Part shown: positions 8,258 to 17,414 of the stretch, one piece after another | How the letters are laid out: each line of letters starts with the position of its first letter | Numbering within the stretch: position 1 is the stretch's first letter | Assembly: GCF_029989365.1 (NCBI RefSeq) | Contig: NZ_JAPRAQ010000018.1 | Location: forward strand, 103,297-167,296 | Length of the DNA stretch: 64,000 nucleotides | From: Bradyrhizobium sp. Arg816 | Lineage (GTDB): Bacteria > Pseudomonadota > Alphaproteobacteria > Rhizobiales > Xanthobacteraceae | Direction of reading: 5' to 3' | Position numbers and translations under genes: made by a program | Notes under the pieces: model-generated | The model's database searches: none | The model's input: the letters and a program-made list of their open reading frames with translations, nothing else | What the model was told of the DNA's origin: nothing

Positions 8258-9499
8258 CTATTTGCTTTGCGGCGCAGCCTGCTCGGCCTGGTATTTCAGT
8301 CCGAATACCAGGGCGATCACTGCGAAGGCGGCGATGGTCGCGGCAAAGACCAGGCTCGCCGCGGTCAGGCTGGTCAGGGTCGAGAGCACGCCGATCCCGA
8401 TCACCGGAAGCGCGTTTCCGAGAAAGCAGCAGATGAAATAGGCCGAGACCACTTCGGCACGGCGATCATCCGGTGCGATCTGGTTCACCACCTGCAAGCT
8501 GCCGCGATAGCCGAGGCCCGCTGCCAGGCCGCAGGTCGCGGTCGATGCGATCATGACGCCGAGCGATCCCACGAACTGCGCCGTCACGAGCAGGGCAAGG
8601 CTCGGCAACATGAGGCCGAGCGACCACAGCATCGCGGTGCGGCTGGACAGGGATCGCGTCAGGGCAATGACCAGCGCAACGGCGGCCGCAAGCTCGAGGA
8701 AGATCGCGCCTGCGACGGCGTGGCTGGTGACATGCAACTCGTTGGCGAGCACGCTCGGTGCAAGCGCGGCGAAAAAGGCAACCAGGGCCATGGCGCCAAA
8801 GCCGGTTACCGCGGGCGCCACGAAGCGCCGCCGGATCGACGACGGAACGTCGGCGCGCGGCCGGATCGACAATTGCGCGAACGCGGCCAGCGGCCGATTC
8901 ACGGTTTCGCGCAAGGCGAGAAGTGCGGCGACGACCACCAGCACCGCGAGATAGGCGATGAACGGGGTTCGCAGCGGAAGCGTGACATATTCGGCAAGCA
9001 GGCCGGCGATCAACGCGCCGAGCCCGAGGCCGGTGAAGTTCGCGACCGTCGCGACCACAGTGGCGCGGGAACGGTCCTGTTCGGCGATCAGCTCGGCAAG
9101 CCAGGCAGTGCCTGTTCCGGCGCCGATCCCGATGGCGAGACCGCTCAGTACCCGTGCCACGTAAAGTGAAGCGATCCCGTGTGCGAACAGGAAGACCAGC
9201 GCGCTTGTGATGGCAATGCCGATGGCAATGACCGCCGTGCGTCGCCGTCCGACCTCATCCGACATCCCGCCGAATACCAGGAGTGCAGTCAGATTGCCAA
9301 CGACGTAGACAGCATAGATCAAGGTCAACGTGATCTGGGAGAAGCCGAACTGCTGCTTGTAGATGACATAAAGCGGAGTTGCGATGGTGCTGCCGGCGAA
9401 CAGTGCGCCGATCATGCAGCCGACGGCAACGATGGTTGCAGTCTTGCCGAACTCCGATCTTGCGGCAGATGGAATCGAGGTGTTGCCAGCTCTTGCCAT
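8258..9499 (-). CDS. MFS transporter, 12 membrane segments
   Basis: 413 residues from the ATG at 9499 (MARAGNTSIPSAARSEFG). The longer frame adds 43 codons without family character, and AAGG lies before this ATG. The loop 2-3 signature is GGMSDEVGRRR, and helix 5 carries the GLGLGALIAGLLAEY antiporter-like pattern. It is probably an exporter of small molecules or drugs in the inner membrane. The substrate is not predictable. It is divergent from a second exporter gene across a palindrome-rich 224-bp region. Confidence 0.85.
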   Translation of the reverse strand: MARAGNTSIPSAARSEFGKTATIVAVGCMIGALFAGSTIATPLYVIYKQQFGFSQITLTLIYAVYVVGNLTALLVFGGMSDEVGRRRTAVIAIGIAITSALVFLFAHGIASLYVARVLSGLAIGIGAGTGTAWLAELIAEQDRSRATVVATVANFTGLGLGALIAGLLAEYVTLPLRTPFIAYLAVLVVVAALLALRETVNRPLAAFAQLSIRPRADVPSSIRRRFVAPAVTGFGAMALVAFFAALAPSVLANELHVTSHAVAGAIFLELAAAVALVIALTRSLSSRTAMLWSLGLMLPSLALLVTAQFVGSLGVMIASTATCGLAAGLGYRGSLQVVNQIAPDDRRAEVVSAYFICCFLGNALPVIGIGVLSTLTSLTAASLVFAATIAAFAVIALVFGLKYQAEQAAPQSK

Positions 9500-9618
9500 G
9501 AGGTTCACTGCCTTGAAGGGAACATGAAGGGGGCAACGGAAGCGATCTCGCAATGTTCCCATGTCTTCACGCCAACAGGGCTTGCACGGCGAGCAGGACG
9601 CGATACTTCGATGCCTCT

Positions 9619-9699
9619 TGCGAAACATACGATCTATCGTGCGACGATGCTTCGATCATAACCGAAGCATGATGGTTCGCCGCAAGCGTATGTTTCGCA
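9619..9699. promoter_or_regulatory. nested inverted repeats between divergent exporters, candidate operator
   Basis: Outer arms TGCGAAACATACG (9619-9631) and CGTATGTTTCGCA (9687-9699) are a perfect 13-bp inverted repeat. Inside, ATGCTTCG (9647-9654) and CGAAGCAT (9663-9670) form a second perfect one around 8 bases. The site lies between two divergent MFS genes, 25 bp before the plus-strand start, so a repressor controlling both is a reasonable inference. No regulator gene is adjacent. Confidence 0.6.
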
Positions 9700-9723
9700 T
9701 GGGGCTGCAACCGAGGTGGCAGC

Positions 9724-11157
9724 ATGCGAGCCAGCACCATCAAATATGAACCCTTCGACGACGGAGCCGGCGCGCAGCGTGCCGGTTCGCGCCTTGCAAC
9801 CTCCCTCACGCTTGCCGCGATGAGCCTCGGCTATGGCGTGGTCCAGCTTGACGTCACCATCGTCAACACCGCGCTGGATGCGATGGGCAAATCGCTTGGC
9901 GGCGGCGTCGCCGAGCTGCAATGGGTGGTCAGCACCTACACCATCGCCTTTGCCGCTTTCATTCTGACCGCCGGTGCGCTCGGCGACCGTATCGGCGCCA
10001 AGCGCATCTTCATGGCCGGGTTCGCCATCTTCACCGCGGCCTCGCTCGCCTGCGCGATGTCGCCCAATGCGGCCGTGCTGATTGCAGCGCGGCTGGTGCA
10101 GGGGCTGGCGGCGGCGATCCTGGTGCCGAATTCCCTGGCGCTGCTCAATCGTGCCTATACGGACGACCGCGAGCGTGGCCGCGCCGTGGCGGTCTGGGCC
10201 GCCGGAGCGAGCCTGGCGCTCACTGCCGGTCCCTTCGTCGGCGGCGCGCTGATCACGCTGGTCGGCTGGCGCGCGATCTTCCTGGTCAACCTGCCGATCG
10301 GTCTGACCGGCCTGTGGCTGAGCTGGCGCTACGCCAGCGAGACCACGCGGTCGCGCGCGCGCGAGATCGATCTGCCTGGCCAGCTCGCCGCGATCGGTGC
10401 GTTGGGCGCGCTCGCCGGCGCAATCATCGAAGCTGGCGCGCTCGGCTGGAGCCATCCAGCCGTGATCGCGGCCTTCGTTGCCTCAGCCGCATTCGCGGTG
10501 CTCTTCGTCTGGCGCGAGAGCCGCACCGTGCAGCCGATGCTGCCGCTGTCGCTGTTCAGTCACCGGCTGTTTACCCTGACCACGATTGTCGGCCTCCTCG
10601 TCAACATCGCGATCTACGGCCTGATCTTCGTGCTGAGCCTGTATTTCCAGAGGATCAACGGGCTTTCGGCCTGGTGGACCGGGCTCGCCTTCGTGCCGAT
10701 GATGGGCGCGGTGCTGCCTGTCAACCTGCTGGCGCCGCGACTGGCCGAGCGCATCGGCTCTTGCCCGACCATCGTGGCCGGCGCCTGTATCTCGGCGCTC
10801 GGCTGCCTCGGGCTGCTCTGGATCGAAGCCGGGACCAGCTACTGGGCGATCTTTGCGCAGATGATCGCGATCAGCGGTGGACTTGGCCTGCTGGTGCCGC
10901 CGCTGACCTCCACCTTGCTCGGCAGCGTCGACAAGGCGCGCTCCGGCATCGCCGCCGGCGTCCTGAACGCGACGCGGCAGACCGGCAGCGTGCTCGGCGT
11001 CGCGCTGTTCGGCTCGCTGGTGGCCTCGGACAGTGCATTCATGACGGGCCTTCACCAGTCGCTAATCATATCGGCTGCCGTCCTGCTGCTCGCCGCCGCC
11101 GTGATCGGCCTCGGCGCAAATGCGCCTGACGCAAAGACGCAAGGGCGCTCAATGTGA
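9724..11157 (+). CDS. MFS drug-efflux protein, DHA2 (14-helix) family
   Basis: 477 residues with about 14 hydrophobic helices. The DHA2 motif D1 is readable in helix 1 (LDVTIVNTALDAMG), with WVVSTYTIAFAAF in helix 2, the GDRIGAKRIF loop 2-3 signature and motif C (LALTAGPFVGGAL) in helix 5. Proteins of this family (QacA, EmrB, SmvA) export cationic or lipophilic toxicants using the proton gradient. No membrane-fusion partner gene (emrA-like) is next to it, so it may work alone in the inner membrane. The drug is unknown. Confidence 0.87.
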   Translation: MRASTIKYEPFDDGAGAQRAGSRLATSLTLAAMSLGYGVVQLDVTIVNTALDAMGKSLGGGVAELQWVVSTYTIAFAAFILTAGALGDRIGAKRIFMAGFAIFTAASLACAMSPNAAVLIAARLVQGLAAAILVPNSLALLNRAYTDDRERGRAVAVWAAGASLALTAGPFVGGALITLVGWRAIFLVNLPIGLTGLWLSWRYASETTRSRAREIDLPGQLAAIGALGALAGAIIEAGALGWSHPAVIAAFVASAAFAVLFVWRESRTVQPMLPLSLFSHRLFTLTTIVGLLVNIAIYGLIFVLSLYFQRINGLSAWWTGLAFVPMMGAVLPVNLLAPRLAERIGSCPTIVAGACISALGCLGLLWIEAGTSYWAIFAQMIAISGGLGLLVPPLTSTLLGSVDKARSGIAAGVLNATRQTGSVLGVALFGSLVASDSAFMTGLHQSLIISAAVLLLAAAVIGLGANAPDAKTQGRSM

Positions 11158-11261
11158 GCGATCCCACACATTCTCTGTTCACCATTCCCGAAACCGGCAC
11201 AGAGCCGGTTACCGACTGTCCATCTCTGCCGGTTCTAGTGCAGTTGGAATAGGGGCCGGCA

Positions 11262-13661
11262 ATGTATCAAGTTCTTTACTGCCTGACGGATCAGCATGAT
11301 TGGCGTCTGGTCGCGCTCGGCGGAGCGGTGTGCCTGCTCGCCAGCGCGGCGGCGATCAGCCTGTTTCACCGCGCGCGCGCGGCGCGCGGGGGAGCTCGCG
11401 TATCGTGGGTCGCGCTCGATGCCGTCGTCGCCGGCGGCGGCATCTGGGCAACCCATTTCATCGCGATGCAGGCTTATGGGCCTGGTGCGGGCGGCGCTTA
11501 CAATATTCCGTTGACGGTCCTGTCGCTGATCTTCGCGATCGCGGTCACCTTCATCGGGCTGAGCATCTCGGTGTCGGTGACGCGGGCGGGCCTGGTTGCG
11601 CTCGGTGGCGCCGTCGTCGGTGGCGGCGTTGCCGCCATGCATTACACCGGCATGATGGCGCTCGAGATTCCCGCGCACATCGGCTGGACGACCGGCACAG
11701 TGACGGTCTCGATCGTGCTCGGCATCGTCCTCGGGTCGCTTGCCCTGGTCGTTGCGGGCCGGCGCGACAGCCTCGCGGGCGCGCTCGGCGCGACGGTGCT
11801 GCTGACGCTTGCCATCGTCTCACATCATTTCACCGCCATGGGCGCCGTGGAGCTGACGCCGGATCCTGCGGTCGTGATCAGCGGCCTGTCGATCCCGCCG
11901 GCCTCATTGTCGATCCTCACCGCCAGCGCCGCCGCTGCGATCATCGCGATCGCGCTCGCGGCGGCTCTGCTCGACCGCCGCGCCAAGGGCGAACTGGGAC
12001 GCCAGCAAGTCGTGCTGGATACCGCGCTCGAGAACATGTCGCAGGGACTGTGCATGTTCGATGCTGACGGCAAGATCCAGCTCTTCAACGAGCGCTACGC
12101 AGCGATGCTGGGCCGCACCGACATTGCGCTCGCCGGCCGCCTGCTCGTCGACGTGTTGCGGGAAGAGCAGGCCAGGGGCCAGTGGCAGGGCGATGCGGGC
12201 GAATTCTTCGCGCGCCTCGTCGCCGACGCGCGCGAGGGCCGCACGACCAGCCAGGTCGTCACCCGGTTCGGTCGCTCCATCCGCGTCGTCAACCAGCCGA
12301 TGCAGGGCGGCGGCTGGGTCGCGACCTTCGAGGACATCACCGAATGGCTGGAGGCGCAGGCCAAGATCTCGCACATGGCGCGCCATGACGCGCTGACCAA
12401 TCTGCCGAACCGCGTGCTGTTCCACGAGCAGCTCGAGCAGGGACTGCGCCGGGCGAAGTCGGGCGACCAGCTCGCGGTGCTGTGCCTCGATCTCGATCAC
12501 TTCAAGGACATCAACGACTCGCTCGGCCATCCCATCGGGGATGCGCTGCTCAAGGAAGTCGGTCGCAGGCTGAAGGCCACCGTCGGCGCGAGCGACACCG
12601 TGGCGCGGCTCGGTGGCGACGAGTTCGCCGTGGTCCAGATCGGGCGCTCCGAGGAAGCCGCGGCGCGAGCCCTTGCCGGCCGCCTCGTCGAGGTGATCTC
12701 TGCGCCCTACGAGATCGACGACCACCAGATCGTGATCGGCGTCTCGATCGGCATCTCGCTGTCGCCGCAGGACAGCGACAATCCGGACGAGCTGTTGAAG
12801 AACGCCGACCTCGCGCTGTACCGCGCCAAGGCGGACGGCCGCGGCACCTATCGTTTCTTCGAGACCGGCATGGACGCGCGCGCGCAGGCGCGGCGGCTGC
12901 TGGAGATGGACTTGCGGGCGGCGTTGCTGCGCGACGAGTTCGAGGCGTACTACCAGCCCATCCGCGACGTCGCCAGCGGTCGCGTCGTCGCCTTCGAGGC
13001 GCTGCTGCGCTGGAACCATCCGCAGCGCGGCCTGATCGCCCCGATCAACTTCATTCCGGTGGCCGAGGAGACCGGCCTCATCGTCCAGCTCGGCGAATTC
13101 GTGCTGCGCAGCGCCTGCAGTGACGCCGCCACCTGGCCGGACGATGTCGATGTCGCCGTCAACCTGTCGCCGGTGCAGTTCAAGAGCCAGAACCTGATCG
13201 CATCCGTGACCGATGCGCTGGCAGCCTCAGGGCTCGCGGCGCGGCGGCTCGAGCTCGAGATCACCGAATCGGTGCTGCTCCAGAACAGCGAGGCGACGCT
13301 GACCACCCTGCACGAGCTGCGCGCCATGGGCGTGCGGATCTCGCTCGACGATTTCGGCACCGGCTATTCGTCGCTGAGCTACCTGCGCAGCTTCCCGTTC
13401 GACAAGATCAAGATCGACCGCTCCTTCGTGTCGGAGCTTGCGACGCGCGAGGATTCCATGGCGATCATCCGCGCGGTGACCGGCCTCGGGCGCAGCCTCG
13501 GCATCGTCACCACTGCGGAAGGCGTCGAGAACGACACGCAGCTCGAGCTGCTGCGGCGCGAGGGCTGCACCCAGGCGCAGGGCTATCTCTTCAGCAAGCC
13601 GCGGCCTGCGTCCGATGTCGCGTTGATGCTGAACCGGCCGCGGCTGCTCGCCTCGGCCTGA
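11262..13661 (+). CDS. MHYT-PAS-GGDEF-EAL c-di-GMP signalling protein
   Basis: 799 residues. The first 230 are a seven-helix MHYT sensor with three signature motifs (ATHFIAM near residue 65, AMHYTGMM near 126, SHHFTAMG near 187), thought to bind copper and sense a diatomic gas. Next come a PAS-like segment (about 250-370), a GGDEF domain with intact G451-G-D-E-F455, and an EAL domain with intact E579-A-L and DDFGTGYSSLSYL. The position of the product-inhibition RxxD site reads GASD, so feedback inhibition is probably lost. Both active sites look functional, so it could make and break cyclic di-GMP at the inner membrane. It resembles YkoW/NbdA. A link to the flagellar genes downstream is plausible but not shown. 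Confidence 0.92.
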   Translation: MYQVLYCLTDQHDWRLVALGGAVCLLASAAAISLFHRARAARGGARVSWVALDAVVAGGGIWATHFIAMQAYGPGAGGAYNIPLTVLSLIFAIAVTFIGLSISVSVTRAGLVALGGAVVGGGVAAMHYTGMMALEIPAHIGWTTGTVTVSIVLGIVLGSLALVVAGRRDSLAGALGATVLLTLAIVSHHFTAMGAVELTPDPAVVISGLSIPPASLSILTASAAAAIIAIALAAALLDRRAKGELGRQQVVLDTALENMSQGLCMFDADGKIQLFNERYAAMLGRTDIALAGRLLVDVLREEQARGQWQGDAGEFFARLVADAREGRTTSQVVTRFGRSIRVVNQPMQGGGWVATFEDITEWLEAQAKISHMARHDALTNLPNRVLFHEQLEQGLRRAKSGDQLAVLCLDLDHFKDINDSLGHPIGDALLKEVGRRLKATVGASDTVARLGGDEFAVVQIGRSEEAAARALAGRLVEVISAPYEIDDHQIVIGVSIGISLSPQDSDNPDELLKNADLALYRAKADGRGTYRFFETGMDARAQARRLLEMDLRAALLRDEFEAYYQPIRDVASGRVVAFEALLRWNHPQRGLIAPINFIPVAEETGLIVQLGEFVLRSACSDAATWPDDVDVAVNLSPVQFKSQNLIASVTDALAASGLAARRLELEITESVLLQNSEATLTTLHELRAMGVRISLDDFGTGYSSLSYLRSFPFDKIKIDRSFVSELATREDSMAIIRAVTGLGRSLGIVTTAEGVENDTQLELLRREGCTQAQGYLFSKPRPASDVALMLNRPRLLASA

Positions 13662-13664
13662 TGT

Positions 13665-14099
13665 CTAGCCGCGGCGCAGCGCGAAGTGCGCGCCGCAAAA
13701 CGCCATTACGGCGCCGAGACATAGCGCGGCGAGCCCGGCGAGCACGCCCGAGACGGACGGGATCGGGCTCGGTGCCGCGGCCACCTGGCCCGCACCGGCA
13801 AGCAGCAGCACGCCGACCGCGATCAGGAACTGCCGCATCCGCTGCGGGATCTGCCCGGAGACGGCGCTCTGCATCAACGTCGCCGTGAAATAGCCGCCGG
13901 AGAAACCGACCGTGGCAATCAGCCACCAGGCGATCGCTGCGCCCGCGGGTATGAATTCATGCGTGTCGGAATGCCAGAGCCCGCCGAGGTCGAGCCCGTA
14001 ACGCGCGCCCAGCATGTGCACCGCGAGCGCGAGCAGCACGCCGGAGATCACGGCGGCACCGAGAATCAGGCGGCGCGGAAAAAAGGTCGTCTCAGCCAT
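13665..14099 (-). CDS. small integral membrane protein of unknown function
   Basis: 144 residues from the ATG at 14099 (MAETTFFPRRLILG). An ORF start 114 bp upstream is rejected because that extension is not protein-like. Four hydrophobic helices separated by short loops are visible (LILGAAVISGVLLALAVHML, IAWWLIATVGFSGGYF, FLIAVGVLLLAGAG, VLAGLAALCLGAVMAFCG). No known domain is recognised. It converges on the c-di-GMP gene, the two stops being only 3 bp apart. Confidence 0.6.
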   Translation of the reverse strand: MAETTFFPRRLILGAAVISGVLLALAVHMLGARYGLDLGGLWHSDTHEFIPAGAAIAWWLIATVGFSGGYFTATLMQSAVSGQIPQRMRQFLIAVGVLLLAGAGQVAAAPSPIPSVSGVLAGLAALCLGAVMAFCGAHFALRRG

Positions 14100-14178
14100 G
14101 CCCCGCTTGTAGGATGGGCGAGGGCGATCGCGCAAGCCGATCGCAGGCGGGATTGCGCGGACGGGATTGATTGTCGAG

Positions 14179-14766
14179 ATGCAGGTTTCGGGAGCGCAAG
14201 GCCCGTCGGTCACGAGCTACGCCTACAAGGCGTCGCTGATCGGCTCGGCGCATCGTTTCGAGCTGACGGACGCGGGCCTGTCCTGGCACATCGCCGGCCG
14301 CTCCGGCCTGTGGCGCTATGACGAGATCTCGGCGATCCGGCTGTCGTTTCGCCCGGTGTCGATGCAGCAGCACCGCTTTCGCGCCGATGTCAGCCACTCC
14401 AGTGGCGGCCGCATCAGGATCCTGTCGACGAGCTGGCAGACCGCGGCGCTGATGGCGCCGCAGGACAACGGTTTTCGCGATTTCATCATCGAACTGCACG
14501 CACGGATGGCGCAAGCCGGCAGCCGCGCCGAATTGACCGCAGGCCTCGGCCGCAAGACCTATGCGGCGGTACTGGCCTTCCTGGCGGTGCTGACGGTGGC
14601 GATGACGGGCCTATTGATCCGCGCGCTCGTGATCGGGGAGTTCGCCGGCGCCCTGTTCATCATCGGCTTTGCCGCACTGTTCGCCTGGCAGGTCGGCGGC
14701 TTCGTGCGGCGCAACCAGCCGCACAGCTACAGTTTTGATCGTGTGCCCAAGGCCTTGCTGCCCTAG
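14179..14766 (+). CDS. conserved membrane-anchored protein of unknown function
   Basis: 195 residues from ATG 14179; a TTG four codons earlier is the alternative. The N-terminal 125 residues look like a beta-rich PH-like domain (FELTDAGLSWHIAGRSGLWRY followed by strands). Two transmembrane helices follow (AAVLAFLAVLTVAMTGLLI and ALFIIGFAALFAWQVGGFV) with a short cytosolic tail. A PH-like domain next to two helices recalls bacterial membrane proteins of unknown role. It is divergent from the preceding small membrane protein. No function is assigned. Confidence 0.6.
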   Translation: MQVSGAQGPSVTSYAYKASLIGSAHRFELTDAGLSWHIAGRSGLWRYDEISAIRLSFRPVSMQQHRFRADVSHSSGGRIRILSTSWQTAALMAPQDNGFRDFIIELHARMAQAGSRAELTAGLGRKTYAAVLAFLAVLTVAMTGLLIRALVIGEFAGALFIIGFAALFAWQVGGFVRRNQPHSYSFDRVPKALLP

Positions 14767-14828
14767 GTGCAGTCGGCCGCAATCAAACGTGACTTCGCGC
14801 TCCTGCGCCGGTGTCGCATCGTGCGGCC

Positions 14829-15428
14829 ATGTCAGACATGCATCGTGCCACGCGGCCGCTTACGGCGGATGAGATCGCCGAGATCAACCGGACACATCTG
14901 ATCGATACGTCGCTCCGGCCGGCCGATCTGTTGTTCATGTTCGGCACCCGCGAGGACGTTGGCTTGCGCGCCGACACCGCCGCGAGGCTGTGGCGCGAAG
15001 GCCTGTTCCGCTGGTCGATTGTCAGCGGTGGTGTGACGCCGGGCTCGGAGCAATCTGAGTGCACCATTATCAAGGCCGCGATGGTCGCGGCCGGCATTCC
15101 CGCGGACCTCATCCTCGAGGAACATCGCGCGATGAACACCAGCGAGAACGTGATCTTCTCGCTGCCGATCATTGATGCGGCGCTTGGACTGCAAGACCTC
15201 CGGAGCGTGATCTGCCTCGGCAACACCTGGACGGCGCGCCGCTATCCGATGACGCTTTACCGGCACTGGCCTGAAGTCGAGAAGATGCTGCTCACCGTCG
15301 ACAGCTTTGCGACGCCGCGCGCACTCTGGCACACCGATGTCGAGTTTCGCCGGCGTGTCCTGCACGAATGGGACAAGATCGAGCCGTACAAGGCGAAGGG
15401 CTTTATCACAGAATGGCCGGCGGCCTGA
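14829..15428 (+). CDS. YdcF/DUF218-family protein
   Basis: 199 residues from the ATG at 14829; a GTG at 14811 is the alternative. The DUF218 pattern is visible: an LLFMFGTRE strand, the WSIVSGGVTPGSEQSE loop, the acidic ILEEHRAMNTSENVIFS motif and ICLGNTWTARRYPMTL. Related proteins (YdcF, SanA, ElyC) bind S-adenosylmethionine or act in envelope maintenance. This one has no membrane anchor and is probably cytosolic, like YdcF. The precise role is unknown. Confidence 0.75.
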   Translation: MSDMHRATRPLTADEIAEINRTHLIDTSLRPADLLFMFGTREDVGLRADTAARLWREGLFRWSIVSGGVTPGSEQSECTIIKAAMVAAGIPADLILEEHRAMNTSENVIFSLPIIDAALGLQDLRSVICLGNTWTARRYPMTLYRHWPEVEKMLLTVDSFATPRALWHTDVEFRRRVLHEWDKIEPYKAKGFITEWPAA

Positions 15429-15497
15429 GCAGCGAAGGGCCGGATCTTTGTCGTGACGCGTTTTCGAACCGGTATCACTTCGCTCGCAACGCTCCGG

Positions 15498-16841
15498 CTA
15501 CTCCGTCGAGTCGAAATCCTCTTCCTTGGTGCCGAGCAGCGACACGAGCGTGCGCAGGCCGGAATCGAGCTGCTCGAGCGAGGGCGGGGCGAGCGCGAGC
15601 CGCACCGCGTTCGGTGCATGTCCGTGCGCAATTGCAAACGTCGAGGATGGCGTCAGTGCGATGCCGCGCCGGGCTGCTGCGGCGACGAAGGTCTGCGAGC
15701 GCCAGTGTGGCGGCAGCGTCAGCCAGAGATGATAGGAGCGCGGGTCGGCCGCGTGCTGGTAGCCGGCAAGCAGCCTGGCCGCGGTCTGCTGCCGGCGCGC
15801 AGCGTCGATCCGTTTCAGCCGCGTCAGCTCGGCAACGGTGCCGTCGGCCATCAGCCGCTGCCCGGACGCGAGCGCGTGGCCCGAGGCGATCCAGCCGCCG
15901 GTCCGCACCGCGCTCATCACGCTCTCGCGCAGATGCGGCGGGGTGACGAGGATGCCGAGCGCGAGGCCCGGTGCAACCTTCTTGGACAGGCTGTCGATCA
16001 CGATGCAACGGTCCGGCCCGAGCGCTGCCAGCGGCGTGTCGTCGGCGAGGAAGCCGTAGACGGCGTCCTCGATGATGGTGAGATCGAGCTTCTCGGCGAC
16101 GCGCATGATGTCGGCGCGCCGCGTCGCGTTCATGGTGACGCCGAGCGGGTTCTGGATGATGGGCTGGAGATACAGCGCCGACAGATGCGCCTCGCGATGC
16201 GCTTTCTGGATCGCATCGGGACGCGCGCCGTATTCGTCCATCGGAATCGGGACCAGCGTCACGCCGAGCCGCGCCGCGATGCTCTTGACGTAAGGGTAGG
16301 TCAGCGCCTCGACACCGCAGCGGCCGCCGGTGGGAACGAGGGCGGCGAGCGCGGCAGCGAGCGACTGCTTGCCGTTGGCGGTGAAGACGATCTGCTCGGC
16401 CTGCGGCGTAAAATCCTTGCGCGCGAGATAGGCGACGGCGGCATTGCGCGCGCTCTTGGTGCCGGTGCTGGTCGAGACGCGCAGGGCAGATTCGAGCGCA
16501 TCGACGCGCTCGAGCCCGGCAAGGCTCTTGGCGATCATCGCCCATTGCTGCGGTAATAACGGATAATTGACCTCGAAATCGATCCGCGCGTCGCGCGGCT
16601 CGCTCAACGCCTCGACCTCGCGCTTGATGTCGCCGGAGATGAAGGTGCCGCGGCCGACCTCGCCGACGACGAGCCCGCGGCGAAGCAGCTCCGTATAAAC
16701 CCGGCTCGCGGTCGAGACAGCGATGCCGCGGTCATAGGCAAAGTTGCGCTGTGGCGGCAGCCGGTCGCCGGGCCTTAACGTGCCTTTAGTGATATCGGCC
16801 GCAATGGCATCGGCAAGCTTCACGTATTCGAACTTGGACAT
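15498..16841 (-). CDS. MocR-type GntR regulator with aminotransferase domain
   Basis: 447 residues. An N-terminal GntR winged helix (about 1-70: ADITKGTLRPGDRLPPQRNFA, then STASRVYTELLRRGLV) is fused to a PLP fold-type I aminotransferase-like domain. The PLP lysine is in VIDSLSKKVAPGLALG. MocR proteins use PLP as effector rather than catalyst and usually control a neighbouring or divergent gene. Here the divergent gene encodes only a DUF1127 protein. The ATG at 16841 is the natural family start. The 185-bp upstream region holds repeated GAGCAAT motifs that could be its operator. Confidence 0.88.
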   Translation of the reverse strand: MSKFEYVKLADAIAADITKGTLRPGDRLPPQRNFAYDRGIAVSTASRVYTELLRRGLVVGEVGRGTFISGDIKREVEALSEPRDARIDFEVNYPLLPQQWAMIAKSLAGLERVDALESALRVSTSTGTKSARNAAVAYLARKDFTPQAEQIVFTANGKQSLAAALAALVPTGGRCGVEALTYPYVKSIAARLGVTLVPIPMDEYGARPDAIQKAHREAHLSALYLQPIIQNPLGVTMNATRRADIMRVAEKLDLTIIEDAVYGFLADDTPLAALGPDRCIVIDSLSKKVAPGLALGILVTPPHLRESVMSAVRTGGWIASGHALASGQRLMADGTVAELTRLKRIDAARRQQTAARLLAGYQHAADPRSYHLWLTLPPHWRSQTFVAAAARRGIALTPSSTFAIAHGHAPNAVRLALAPPSLEQLDSGLRTLVSLLGTKEEDFDSTE

Positions 16842-17026
16842 TATTGCACCGAGAGCAATGTTTTACTTGCTCCGAGTAGTGTACTGGAGCATTTAAGTTC
16901 CATCAAGTTCCGCGATTGAGCCGAGGAGAGCGAGAGCAATCCGACGGCAAATGAGGTGCAGGCGCTCATAGCGTCCGCGCCAACGGCACCTGCTTCGCCG
17001 CGCGGACAATAGGCCGGAGAAGAAAA

Positions 17027-17263
17027 ATGACCACGATCTCGCAAACTGCCGGGCGGAGTTTAAGCCCATCCTCGTCGGGCGGATTTTTCAGCACGCTCAC
17101 CAACGTCGCCCATGCGCTGTTCGATCGCCTAGAGCGCCGCTCTGCCGTCAAGACGCTGAACGAGCTCGACGACCACGCCTTGCGCGACATCGGGATCACG
17201 CGCAGCCAGATCGAGGACGCCGTCTACGGGCAGTTCAAGGCCGAGCTGACGCGGTATCTGTGA
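17027..17263 (+). CDS. DUF1127 small protein
   Basis: 78 residues. The C-terminal 45 residues carry the DUF1127 (YjiS-like) signature: a RSAVKTLNELDDHALRDIGI helix-turn with the ending SQIEDAVYGQ. Short DUF1127 proteins of alphaproteobacteria have been linked to RNA turnover and to phosphate and carbon adaptation. The Ser/Gly-rich N-terminal half is not conserved. It is divergent from the MocR regulator, which may control it. Confidence 0.85.
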   Translation: MTTISQTAGRSLSPSSSGGFFSTLTNVAHALFDRLERRSAVKTLNELDDHALRDIGITRSQIEDAVYGQFKAELTRYL

Positions 17264-17318
17264 GTTCATTCGGCCGCCACGCCCGGTGAGTCCGGGCGTG
17301 GTGACAATGCCTCCGCGT

Positions 17319-17398
17319 CGTCATTGCGAGCGGAGCGAAGCAATCCAGACTGCCAACGCGGAAAGACGCTGGATTGCTTCGCTGCGCTCGCAATGACG
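17319..17398. repeat. palindromic intergenic repeat, CGTCATTGCGAGC family (copy 2)
   Basis: 30-base arms at 17319-17348 and 17369-17398 are inverted copies with one mismatch and a 20-base loop. It is the same element as 3994-4074. It lies between convergent genes (DUF1127 and the universal stress gene) and could terminate both. Confidence 0.82.
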
Positions 17399-17414
17399 GC
17401 GTTTGTTGTGGCGA

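Noticed and set aside
11192..11210. Hairpin AACCGGC-N5-GCCGGTT after the DHA2 gene as a terminator
   Set aside because: No T-run follows the stem, so it is not called; it may be a weak structure only.
16776..16790. TTAA-N7-TTAG, a near CtrA box
   Set aside because: It lies inside the MocR coding sequence and has a mismatch, so chance is the simpler explanation.
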